IMG/VR virus record: IMGVR_UViG_3300046001_001050
Span: 1-21,709 of that record
Source of the DNA: a virus
Direction: 5' to 3' (one strand)
Length of the DNA: 21,709 nt
The notes beneath the pieces were generated by a model. That model worked only from the letters and a program-made list of their open reading frames with translations. It did not search any database and was not told the origin of the DNA. The translations under genes were made by a program, and so were the position numbers. Positions 1-6,351 of this stretch are shown in pieces; position 1 is the first letter of the stretch; every line of letters starts with the position of its first letter.

Positions 1-1
1 T

Positions 2-964
2 GCAATCCCATTGCTCCAAATGGAGCAATTCGCAATGAAAGCCCCCTACCCGACCAAAACTGGCGGAAACAAAACCATTAGGTTTTTCCGCTTTGGCGAC
101 CCTAGCATCACTGCTATCTCCGCCTTGTCGGAAGGAACAACCCCATCCTCTGGTGACGAGCGTGATCTCACGCTGTCTTCAGTTGAAGCCACGCTTGTAC
201 AATACGGAAGCAAGATCATCCTAACGGATGTTGTTCTCGCAACCGAATTGTTCTCGCACTTGGCACAGGCCACCAAACAACTCGGCGAAGATGCCGCCCT
301 CCACGCTGACACTCTCTGTCACCGCGCGTTGGTGCAGGATTCCTCGACCAGCACTGGTACTGGTGTAGCAGTCAAGTCCTACGCTCGTTATGCTCAAAAC
401 ACAACGAACGGCACGACCTGGGCTACCTCGTCAGTTGCTAACAGCGCAATGACCGCCACCGACTTGCTCGATGGTGCGACTTCGTTGTTCATCGCCCGCG
501 CTCCTAAGATCAAGGACGGCTACGCGCTTGTCGCGCATCCTGCCGTTATCCGTGATCTACAGCAGGACGATGATTGGTTGAAGGTGTCGAGCTACTCGGC
601 TCCCGACCAAATCTTCAAAGGTGAGACTGGTAAATTGTTTGGCGTGTCGGTCATTTCTTCGACCAACGTCCAGACCTTCAATACCTCCGCCTCTGGTATC
701 GCTGAAAACAGCGTGGGAACAACTGGTGTTAACACTGGTTATGCAAACGTCCTCCTCGGTGGTGGCGCGTTTGGTGTTCCTAGCTTGTCTTCATTGGCCG
801 CCTCTGGCTCGCCCTTCGCTCCGAAGGTCACGATCCTTGATGCTGCTGATAAGAGCGATCCCTATGGACAGCGCGTCGTAGCGTCTTTTAAGACGTTCTA
901 TGCGGCCAAGCAACTCGATCCTCGGTTCTTCCGAGTCATCGTTGCGAAGTCCAACTACAGCTAA
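2..964 (+). CDS. Major capsid protein, N4-gp56 family (5' partial)
   Basis: This protein forms the icosahedral shell of the virion. The reading frame is open from base 2, so the true start and probably a few dozen N-terminal residues lie before the window; the TTG at 11 is only the first possible start inside it. The N-terminal part follows the pattern of N4-gp56-type capsid proteins: a Lys-Pro-rich stretch, then GGNKTIRFFRF, a variable loop with SALSEGTTP, then VEATLVQYGSKIILTDVV and a helix with LGEDAALHADTLCHRAL. About 318 codons remain, fitting a family of roughly 300-400 residues. The gene ends in tandem TAA stops (962-967) and is followed by a strong hairpin. Family assignment is from recalled sequence pattern, with no search run. 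An HK97-type fold is expected from the family. Confidence 0.85.
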   Translation, partial: AIPLLQMEQFAMKAPYPTKTGGNKTIRFFRFGDPSITAISALSEGTTPSSGDERDLTLSSVEATLVQYGSKIILTDVVLATELFSHLAQATKQLGEDAALHADTLCHRALVQDSSTSTGTGVAVKSYARYAQNTTNGTTWATSSVANSAMTATDLLDGATSLFIARAPKIKDGYALVAHPAVIRDLQQDDDWLKVSSYSAPDQIFKGETGKLFGVSVISSTNVQTFNTSASGIAENSVGTTGVNTGYANVLLGGGAFGVPSLSSLAASGSPFAPKVTILDAADKSDPYGQRVVASFKTFYAAKQLDPRFFRVIVAKSNYS

Positions 965-1010
965 TAATTAAATGGGAACCATGCTAGTCATTGGTATGGG
1001 TCCTCGGAAA

Positions 1011-1036
1011 GCTGGGGAGGGTAAAACCTCCCCAGC
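1011..1036 (+). terminator. Perfect 10-bp hairpin after the capsid gene (terminator or attenuator)
   Basis: GCTGGGGAGG (1011-1020) pairs perfectly with CCTCCCCAGC (1027-1036) around the 6-base loop GTAAAA. The stem is GC-rich and is followed by CTCTTCC rather than a clean T-run, so it may slow or partly stop transcription, or protect the 3' end of the capsid mRNA. It sits in the gap between the capsid gene and the next start at 1062, the usual place for such an element. Confidence 0.65.
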
Positions 1037-1061
1037 CTCTTCCACCAAGGAGAAACCAGCT

Positions 1062-1316
1062 ATGAAAGAAGGATTGGTTAAATTGCCGATCTCTATGTTC
1101 GAGCTAGGTGAAGGCGAAGAAAACGCCACACCAGAAGCTGGAGACATGGTGGAATTGGAAGGTGTAGTGGAGAAAATCGAAGGTGGTGTGGCTATGGTGC
1201 GTGTAAACAACGCTATGGCTGAAGCATCTGAAGAAGAATCCGCTGTACCCGAAGAGTCCGAAGAAGACCGTATGATGAAGATGGCCGAGGAGTCGGATAA
1301 GGAAAACTATAGCTAA
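1062..1316 (+). CDS. Small acidic protein downstream of the capsid gene
   Basis: An 84-residue, very acidic protein with no recognised family. The start at 1062 is chosen because AAGGAG (1047-1052) lies at good spacing before it. An in-frame ATG at 972 would add 30 residues but would read through the post-capsid hairpin. The first half has a short beta-like segment (MVELEGVVEKIEGGVAMVRV) and the second half is a Glu/Ser-rich tail ending in EESDKENYS. It overlaps the next gene by one base (TAATG at 1314-1318). Its place after the capsid gene suggests a virion or head-assembly accessory role, but nothing in the sequence proves that. Confidence 0.7.
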   Translation: MKEGLVKLPISMFELGEGEENATPEAGDMVELEGVVEKIEGGVAMVRVNNAMAEASEEESAVPEESEEDRMMKMAEESDKENYS

Positions 1317-1606
1317 TGCCTGTTTACCAGTACGAGGACTCCAGAAATGGGAAAGTTGTCGAACTGGAAAAGGCTGTGGCCGAAAGGGATTCTGTCCCTC
1401 GTTACCTTAAACGATTCACCGTCCCTCAAAGATTGAGCCTAGTGGGGGTTGGCGAACCCCTCGACAACCCGCTGGGAGTCAATCAAACAAATCTATTGAA
1501 GGGGTACTATCGCCAAGAACAAAAGCTTGGCAGTAGATTCAAAAGCAAGTTCACGCCAGATAGCATCAAACGTGAAAGCTTAAGGAGAAAAAAATATGTC
1601 AAATGA
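1316..1606 (+). CDS. Small basic protein with FmdB-like N-terminus lacking cysteines
   Basis: A 96-residue protein translationally coupled to the gene before it (TAATG). The opening MPVYQYEDSRNGKVVELEK resembles the start of FmdB-type zinc ribbon proteins (MPxYxYxC..CG..xE), but there is no cysteine anywhere, so it cannot bind zinc in that way. The C-terminal third is strongly basic (RFKSKF, KRESLRRKKYVK), which would suit nucleic acid or capsid interior contact. It overlaps the start of the next gene by 11 bases, and the next gene's AAGGAG lies inside it. Function unknown; the FmdB likeness is a weak impression. Confidence 0.7.
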   Translation: MPVYQYEDSRNGKVVELEKAVAERDSVPRYLKRFTVPQRLSLVGVGEPLDNPLGVNQTNLLKGYYRQEQKLGSRFKSKFTPDSIKRESLRRKKYVK

Positions 1607-1790
1607 GTTATTTCGCAGCCCGATTAAGGCTAAGAATAAAACTGTAAGAATTGTGAGTACGCCCTTTGAGAACGTAATTGAGTTTACGGCAAGCTCCAGC
1701 GGTGGCACTGTTAACACAGTCGCAACAGCCCCTGCGTCCTTGAACGTGACTCTTAACGGCACGTCTTACAGAATCGCACTACACAGCTAA
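1596..1790 (+). CDS. Hypothetical small virion-region protein
   Basis: A 64-residue protein with AAGGAG at 1582-1587, 8 bases before ATG 1596. The first 35 residues are basic and beta-like (SPIKAKNKTVRIVSTPFENVI). The rest is rich in Thr, Ser, Ala and Val, as in many small phage head or tail decoration proteins. No family is recognised. It is separated from the next gene by only four bases and belongs to the same structural operon. Confidence 0.65.
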   Translation: MSNELFRSPIKAKNKTVRIVSTPFENVIEFTASSSGGTVNTVATAPASLNVTLNGTSYRIALHS

Positions 1791-1794
1791 TTGT

Positions 1795-2031
1795 ATGCGA
1801 CTCTTATCTCGCCTTACGCTTGGTAATGGTGGGACAATTATTGCATCGTCAGCTTCCACTAATACTGGAAGCTACGATGCGGTAACTGCTCTTACTCAAT
1901 CCACAGCTACCCTTGTTATCAGTGGTGCTACAACTGCCGCAACCTACGCTGCTGGTGTGACCGTTTACGGTGACATCGACCAGGTTGCTTTAACTGGCGG
2001 TGCGATGGCAATCTATAATCGCAAAGATTAA
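1795..2031 (+). CDS. Hypothetical small Thr/Ala-rich protein
   Basis: A 78-residue protein starting four bases after the previous stop, with no clear ribosome binding site, so it is probably translated by reinitiation. Composition is Ser/Thr/Ala/Gly-rich with alternating beta-like segments (NGGTIIASSAS, TATLVISGATTAATYAAGVTVYG). It ends with AIYNRKD, and its stop overlaps the AAGGAG of the next gene (2030-2035). No family recognised; a small virion protein is the likeliest role from composition and location. Confidence 0.6.
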   Translation: MRLLSRLTLGNGGTIIASSASTNTGSYDAVTALTQSTATLVISGATTAATYAAGVTVYGDIDQVALTGGAMAIYNRKD

Positions 2032-2042
2032 GGAGTCCTAAA

Positions 2043-2459
2043 ATGGGCCGCCAGTGGAACACGATTATTGAGAGTTTAGGACCGCTTTCTGGCGGAACTG
2101 GCTTATCGATTAACGCCAACCTAACCGAGTTAGAGGCGTTGGTTACAACCCTCCAGGCTGACGTTGCCGATGGCGTGCGTATCCCCAACGCCACAACTGG
2201 CGGAACTGGTCCTACTGACTTCACCTCGACTAGCTACGGCACGATTGCAACGGCAAGCACTGGCAGACTGGGATGCACGATCTTCAATTCTGGCCCAGGC
2301 AATCTGCACGTTATGCTAGGCACGGCAACTGCCAGTACATCAGCTTTCACAGTTAGGTTAAGTGCTGGAGACTACTACGAAGTTCCATTTAACTACACTG
2401 GATTGATTGGCGGTATCTTTGCCACCGCTGGAACTGCTGAAGTGACGACACTCAGTTAG
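2043..2459 (+). CDS. Probable virion decoration or accessory protein
   Basis: A 138-residue protein with AAGGAG at 2030-2035, 7 bases before ATG 2043. An N-terminal helix (LTELEALVTTLQADVADG, about residues 27-45) is followed by a beta-rich domain whose pattern is common in small phage head or tail surface proteins: LGCTIFNSGPGNLHVMLG, then a SAFTVRLSAGDYYEVPF strand pair, then a GTAEVT end. The recurring layout of a nearly constant GDYYEVP turn near the C-terminus is the main hint. Exact role unknown. It is close to the next gene, whose AGGAG (2458-2462) overlaps its stop. Confidence 0.65.
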   Translation: MGRQWNTIIESLGPLSGGTGLSINANLTELEALVTTLQADVADGVRIPNATTGGTGPTDFTSTSYGTIATASTGRLGCTIFNSGPGNLHVMLGTATASTSAFTVRLSAGDYYEVPFNYTGLIGGIFATAGTAEVTTLS

Positions 2460-2468
2460 GAGTAGGCG

Positions 2469-3401
2469 ATGCCTCTCACTAAAGCCACGCTTCAATCTAC
2501 TGGGCCTTTTGGCAATCCAGATCAGATTGGATACATCAACCCATCCTTCTACGATGGGACTGGATCACTATGTATTTTGCCAGTAACAAACTCACGATTT
2601 GATGCGACTGGAACTGTTGGGTTTGGTGTTAGGGCAATCTTTTTTTATAGATTTTTTATATCAAAACCTACAACTATTAGCGGAGTTTCACTAGCATTCA
2701 CGGCAAACACAGCAACCACAAAAACCATTACATCAATTACGGAAAGTAGTGGTACTGCCACCGCTACCTCAACGGCTCACGGCTTTGTGGCTGGCGATAG
2801 AATAAGAATTGCTGGTGCTACGCCATCAATCTATAATGGAACAAAGGTAATTCTAACTGCCCCAACAGCAGATACGTTTACTTTTGCGGTTACGGCTGGG
2901 ACTGGTTCTGCATCTGGAACAATTACGGCAAGAGAGTTTGTTGGTTGTTCAATTTATGATTACGACGCAAGCAATCTTCTTCCAAAAAATAAATTAATTG
3001 ATTGTGCCATATTGCCATCAACTTCAAATGTAATTACAAACTTTGATTCAAACATAACTCTACCCACAGGAATGTGTTGGGTTGGGTTTGGATGTTCAAG
3101 AAACTCTAATAACAATACTTTTGCAACTATTGTGCAGGGCGATAACAGCACATCAATGGTTAACAGTCTTTTATTTGGAGAAAAAACTGGGTCTTTTTCA
3201 CAATTTCGCGGTGGGGTTGGGGTTTTTGCTTATGACAATGTTGTAAACCCATCGCTATCTAATGGAAATTCTGGCCACGCTCCATCGCTAACTGCTGGTC
3301 TTCCAGCAAATCAATCGGCAGTAGTCGGAATTGCGTCTAATGCATCAGCAGGAAGTGATTGGCGATGCAAGGTTCCATTCCTCGGTCTTGTGGTAGCCTA
3401 A
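2469..3401 (+). CDS. Phage appendage-like protein with inserted beta domain
   Basis: A 310-residue protein with AGGAG at 2458-2462, 6 bases before the start. Residues about 85-157 form a compact inserted domain with the pattern TSITESSGTATATSTAHGF, VAGDRIRIAGA, YNGTKVILTAPTADTFTF. This Thr-rich beta unit recurs in many phage tail and surface proteins. The flanks read as a beta-sandwich-like receptor or decoration protein. The stretch 2640-3200 is visibly more AT-rich than its neighbours and uses AT-ending codons, which suggests recent exchange. Its stop overlaps the start of the small lipoprotein by one base (TAATG, 3399-3403). A surface-exposed virion protein is the best guess; the function is not recognised. 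Confidence 0.65.
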   Translation: MPLTKATLQSTGPFGNPDQIGYINPSFYDGTGSLCILPVTNSRFDATGTVGFGVRAIFFYRFFISKPTTISGVSLAFTANTATTKTITSITESSGTATATSTAHGFVAGDRIRIAGATPSIYNGTKVILTAPTADTFTFAVTAGTGSASGTITAREFVGCSIYDYDASNLLPKNKLIDCAILPSTSNVITNFDSNITLPTGMCWVGFGCSRNSNNNTFATIVQGDNSTSMVNSLLFGEKTGSFSQFRGGVGVFAYDNVVNPSLSNGNSGHAPSLTAGLPANQSAVVGIASNASAGSDWRCKVPFLGLVVA

Positions 3402-3520
3402 TGCCCTTCCTCCTCCTCGCCCTCTTGCTCTGCTCCTGCTCGCCAAAGCCAGCGGATAACAATGTACTGCCTCGCTATTCCGATATGGGAGCAGCCACGG
3501 ATGCTGGTAATGTCAAATGA
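3401..3520 (+). CDS. Very small lipoprotein, possible outer-membrane spanin (Rz1-like)
   Basis: A 39-residue gene (ATG 3401, TGA 3518-3520) held between two overlaps: TAATG with the gene before and ATGA with the gene after. The product starts MPFLLLALLLCSCSPKPADN, a short hydrophobic signal followed by a lipobox-like LCSC, so Cys13 would be lipidated and a 27-residue mature peptide left in the periplasm. The size, signal and early Pro-Lys-Pro recall Rz1-type o-spanins, which help break the outer membrane at lysis. No Rz-like partner overlaps it, so spanin identity is an inference. An alternative is another small phage lipoprotein, for example one that blocks superinfection. Confidence 0.65.
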   Translation: MPFLLLALLLCSCSPKPADNNVLPRYSDMGAATDAGNVK

Positions 3521-3795
3521 AGCGCATCGCCATGTGGCTGACCAATTTGAGTTTGCGTTTCTTAATGACGGGGCAGGAATACGCTTGTTTCAAGGAGGCG
3601 TTAAAGTTTGCCGTGGAGAACAACAACATGGTCAAGGAGACCAAGTATATTGGCAAGGTAAAGCATCTCCTATCTGTCAACAGAAGCATCAAGCGGATTG
3701 TCGAGGAAGGTCGAGATCGGGACGAGGTTGTGGATGCCGTTGTCCATCTTGCAGTTTCACTAAGATACTTGGAGGGTAAAGGTCGTGAGTCTTGA
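3517..3795 (+). CDS. Hypothetical helical protein in the lysis-like cassette
   Basis: A 92-residue protein starting in the ATGA overlap with the lipoprotein stop. The start MKRIAMWLTNLSLRFLMTG is amphipathic rather than a true signal peptide. The middle is helical and charged (CFKEALKFAVENNNMVKE, RSIKRIVEEGRDRDEVVDAVVHLAVSLRYLEG). There is no catalytic motif or clear membrane segment. It overlaps the next gene by 11 bases, and that gene's GGAGGG lies within it. No family recognised; it is probably co-translated with its two neighbours. A competing frame over 3462-3779 is a Gly/Arg/Cys-rich shadow. Confidence 0.65.
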   Translation: MKRIAMWLTNLSLRFLMTGQEYACFKEALKFAVENNNMVKETKYIGKVKHLLSVNRSIKRIVEEGRDRDEVVDAVVHLAVSLRYLEGKGRES

Positions 3796-4033
3796 TGAGG
3801 TTTCGGATCTTAGGGACAAGGTTGCCAACGTGTCAGAGCGACTTGCCAGAATGGAAGAACGCCAGATGACGCTGATCTCAATGATCGAAAGGTCACTTGC
3901 TTTCCACGGGGATGTTGCTAATAGATTAGGTGCGCTGGAACACCTGCGGACGAAGGTTCTGGCTGTAGCTGGGCTGATAGGGCTTGCTTGCTCAATGGCC
4001 TGGGATGTCCTCAAGAACCGCTTTAACGGATAG
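3785..4033 (+). CDS. XhlA-like small membrane protein (holin-associated candidate)
   Basis: An 82-residue protein with a GTG start at 3785, 8 bases after GGAGGG (3771-3776). Residues 1-55 are a heptad-patterned coiled coil (VSDLRDKVANVSERLARMEE and onward). Residues about 57-75 form one membrane segment (VLAVAGLIGLACSMAWDVL), followed by a short KNRFNG tail. This plan, a cytoplasmic coiled coil followed by a C-terminal anchor, is that of hemolysin XhlA-type phage proteins, which act with holins in lysis. It lies after a candidate spanin lipoprotein, which supports a lysis cassette. Alternatively it could be an inner-membrane spanin-like partner with reversed order. The function is inferred. 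Confidence 0.7.
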   Translation: MSLDEVSDLRDKVANVSERLARMEERQMTLISMIERSLAFHGDVANRLGALEHLRTKVLAVAGLIGLACSMAWDVLKNRFNG

Positions 4034-4044
4034 GAGATAATACA

Positions 4045-5646
4045 ATGGCTTCATTTACCGCAGGAACTACATTTGTTGACGGGGTATCCAATGACGTAAC
4101 AGCCGCCAAGCTAGGCGCGCTCGTTACCAACGCAACGCCTACTTCTGGCTTTATTCAAGATCGTACTGCTGAGACTGTTACTGCTACAAACGACACGCTT
4201 TTAATTGGTGACGCTTCCGACTCAAACAACCTAAAGCGCATTACAGTAGCCAACTTCGCCCAAACCTTGCCTACGGCCAATGTTACAACTGGTACGATTG
4301 AGACAGGCACGTTTGGGACTACGACATCTACAGCGGCTACGATTACTACTCTTACCGCTGGAACTACTACTTCTACCGCTGCCACAATCACTACTGGCAC
4401 GATCCCAACCCTAGTTGCAACAACCCTTATCACGACAGGCACAGGCACAGCAGCAGCCCCAGCAATCGTTCCTACTGGCGATACAAACACAGGCATCTTC
4501 TTCCCAGCGGCAGACACCATTGCGTTTAGCGAGGGTGGAACTGAAGGAATGCGGATTGATTCGAGTGGGAATGTTGGGATTGGGACTACCCCATCTGGTC
4601 AAAAACTAGATGTAAATGGAGGATCTGTTTTTCGCGGGACACTATTTCTTGGAGATGGATCTTCTTCTGTTGTTAGAAAATTAAATGCAAGCACGCCATT
4701 AACTTTTGCAAATCAAGGTGGATCAGCCGAGATGACGATTGATTCGAGCGGGAATGTTGGCGTTGGAACTGCGAGTCCTACTTTAAAACTTACAGTAGCC
4801 TCAGATGATACATTGGGTGGAATCTTGGTTACAGGATCAAACGCACCTGGAATTCGCTTGAACGATACTACGGATGGAAATAGCTATTCGGCTGTATTTG
4901 CACAAAACGGAGGAGTTCTATACATTAGCGCAGATGCATTAAATACAGCCGCAAATTCAAGCATAAGATTCGAGGTCGATCAGGCAGAACGTCTCCGCAT
5001 TGACTCAAGTGGCAATGTTGGGATCGGGACTACTTCGCCAGGCGCAAAATTCGGAGTTAGCGATGGCACTGTAAACATTCAGCTTTCTCCAGATTCAGCA
5101 AATTCAAGAGGAGTAATTGGAACTGCAGGAGGACACTCCATTGCATTTGCTCCAAATGGTACAACAAGATTGACAATTGATCAGGCAAACGGAACTCTCA
5201 CATCGCAACCAACATACGACAATACTGCTGCTGGATCTACTGTTGTTGTTACATCTGCTGGACTTGTTAGAAGAACATCTTCATCAATTAAGTATAAAAA
5301 AGATATTGAGAATTTGTATGGATCAATTGTTGATAATGCAATTTTAAATTTAAGGCCAGTTTGGTATAGAACAAAAAATCCAGAAGGCGATGATAAGTCT
5401 ACCTGGAGTCATGTTGGACTGATTGCAGAAGAAGTTGATTCTGTTGAGCCAAGGCTTGTAAAATACAAAACAGTCGAAGTTTCGATTGGTGAGAATGGTG
5501 AAAGAATTGAAACTCAACTTGAAAGTCCTATTCCAGAGGACGTTGACTATGCAAAACTTTCTGTAATTTTATTGTCCGAAGTTAAGGCTCAAAGAATTAA
5601 AATTGCCTCACTAGAAGCAAGACTTGAAGCACTAGAAGCCAAATGA
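4045..5646 (+). CDS. Tail fibre/spike protein with C-terminal S74 intramolecular chaperone
   Basis: A 533-residue adhesin that would form trimers on the tail and bind the host surface. AGGAG (4032-4036) is 8 bases before the start. Residues 1-30 may be the virion-anchoring end. Residues about 85-125 contain a Thr/Ala-rich tandem repeat. The middle has three copies of the IDSSGNVGIGTT motif (from residues 170, 231 and 318), common in phage fibres. From about residue 410 lies the endosialidase-type chaperone domain (peptidase S74): TSSSIKYKKDIENL, then NAILNLRPVWYRT, then HVGLIAEEVDSVEP, with a final coiled coil (AQRIKIASLEARLEALEAK). In this family the domain helps trimer folding and cuts itself off at a conserved Ser near its start. 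The second half is clearly more AT-rich than the first, suggesting a mosaic gene. ATGA overlap with the next gene. Confidence 0.88.
   Translation: MASFTAGTTFVDGVSNDVTAAKLGALVTNATPTSGFIQDRTAETVTATNDTLLIGDASDSNNLKRITVANFAQTLPTANVTTGTIETGTFGTTTSTAATITTLTAGTTTSTAATITTGTIPTLVATTLITTGTGTAAAPAIVPTGDTNTGIFFPAADTIAFSEGGTEGMRIDSSGNVGIGTTPSGQKLDVNGGSVFRGTLFLGDGSSSVVRKLNASTPLTFANQGGSAEMTIDSSGNVGVGTASPTLKLTVASDDTLGGILVTGSNAPGIRLNDTTDGNSYSAVFAQNGGVLYISADALNTAANSSIRFEVDQAERLRIDSSGNVGIGTTSPGAKFGVSDGTVNIQLSPDSANSRGVIGTAGGHSIAFAPNGTTRLTIDQANGTLTSQPTYDNTAAGSTVVVTSAGLVRRTSSSIKYKKDIENLYGSIVDNAILNLRPVWYRTKNPEGDDKSTWSHVGLIAEEVDSVEPRLVKYKTVEVSIGENGERIETQLESPIPEDVDYAKLSVILLSEVKAQRIKIASLEARLEALEAK
4552..5034 (+). repeat. 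Three dispersed IDSSGNVG(I/V)GT repeats in the tail fibre
   Basis: Near-identical 13-codon segments start at 4552, 4735 and 4996. They encode RIDSSGNVGIGTT, TIDSSGNVGVGTA and RIDSSGNVGIGTT. The DNA of the copies differs at synonymous positions, so they are old protein-level repeats. Each is followed by a short beta stretch, as expected for repeating layers of a trimeric fibre shaft. Confidence 0.8.
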
Positions 5647-6341
5647 CCCTAACCGAAATCGCTCAGTACGCTGGCGAGAAGGTTGGCAAGACCGACTCGG
5701 ATACGCTTACCTTTTTGCAGAAAGCAGCAAGCTTGGCCTATCGGCGCGTATGGGACTTTGCTCCTTGGCGTGAGACTGTAACCAACTCCACCTATTCAGT
5801 TGGAACAAGCCGCACAATCACGCTTGGTACGAATGTAGAAACTCCTCTCTCTGTGGCTTACAACGATGCCGAGGTTGATCCGATTGACTTGGCAACGATT
5901 GTAAGCCAAGACCCAGGCTTGCTTTCTGATGACCGTACTGGCGATCCAGATACATATCATTTTACTGGCCGTAACAGCAGTGGCGTTGCACAGCTTAACC
6001 TTTACCCAAGGCTTGCCACATCTGGAACGATTCCTTTGCGTGTTGTGGAGAAGCTAAAGTGCATCACTCGCTCCAACTACATCGTTGACTTTCCTCCTTC
6101 CAATGATGCTCTTGGTGATGAACTTCGCTTGCCCCACGTTCATCATTTGGTTCTTGCCCTAACTCACGCTGACGCATTAGAGCGTGAACGGCAGTACACC
6201 AAAGCGCAGGTAATTACGCAAGGTGCAAATACGGATCTTGCGGCTATGGCTAACTACGAGTTGAGCCAGGTTGGAGGCGTGAAACAGATTACCCCACAAA
6301 GCCTTGGCGAACTAACCATAGAAGAAATGTTCTCAGCTTAA
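5643..6341 (+). CDS. Probable head-tail adaptor (tail tubular A / gp4-gp11-like)
   Basis: A 232-residue protein starting in an ATGA overlap with the tail fibre gene. The plan is an N-terminal helical part (LTEIAQYAGEKVG, then DTLTFLQKAASLAYRRVWDF, residues 1-40), a central beta-rich insertion (about 45-150), and a C-terminal helical bundle (LPHVHHLVLALTHADALERE, QYTKAQVITQGANTDLAAMANYEL). This resembles ring-forming adaptors that join the portal to the tail nozzle in podoviruses, of the kind found as T7 gp11 and P22 gp4. The gene directly before a nozzle candidate supports this. The call rests on topology and order, not on sequence identity. Confidence 0.55.
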   Translation: MTLTEIAQYAGEKVGKTDSDTLTFLQKAASLAYRRVWDFAPWRETVTNSTYSVGTSRTITLGTNVETPLSVAYNDAEVDPIDLATIVSQDPGLLSDDRTGDPDTYHFTGRNSSGVAQLNLYPRLATSGTIPLRVVEKLKCITRSNYIVDFPPSNDALGDELRLPHVHHLVLALTHADALERERQYTKAQVITQGANTDLAAMANYELSQVGGVKQITPQSLGELTIEEMFSA

Positions 6342-6351
6342 AGTAGGCTTT

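Noticed and set aside
2640-2657. T7 and T6 runs in the appendage gene as a slippage or phase-variation site
   Set aside because: The frame stays open across them and encodes Phe-rich beta sequence; no second frame of useful length lies nearby.
3462-3779. Forward 105-codon frame overlapping the 92-residue gene
   Set aside because: Its product is Gly/Arg/Cys-rich and unlike a protein, while the 3517 frame has overlaps and ribosome spacing that fit.
4155-4520. Reverse-strand 121-codon Val-rich frame
   Set aside because: Antisense to the Thr/Ala repeat of the tail fibre; composition is explained by reading Thr/Ala codons backwards.
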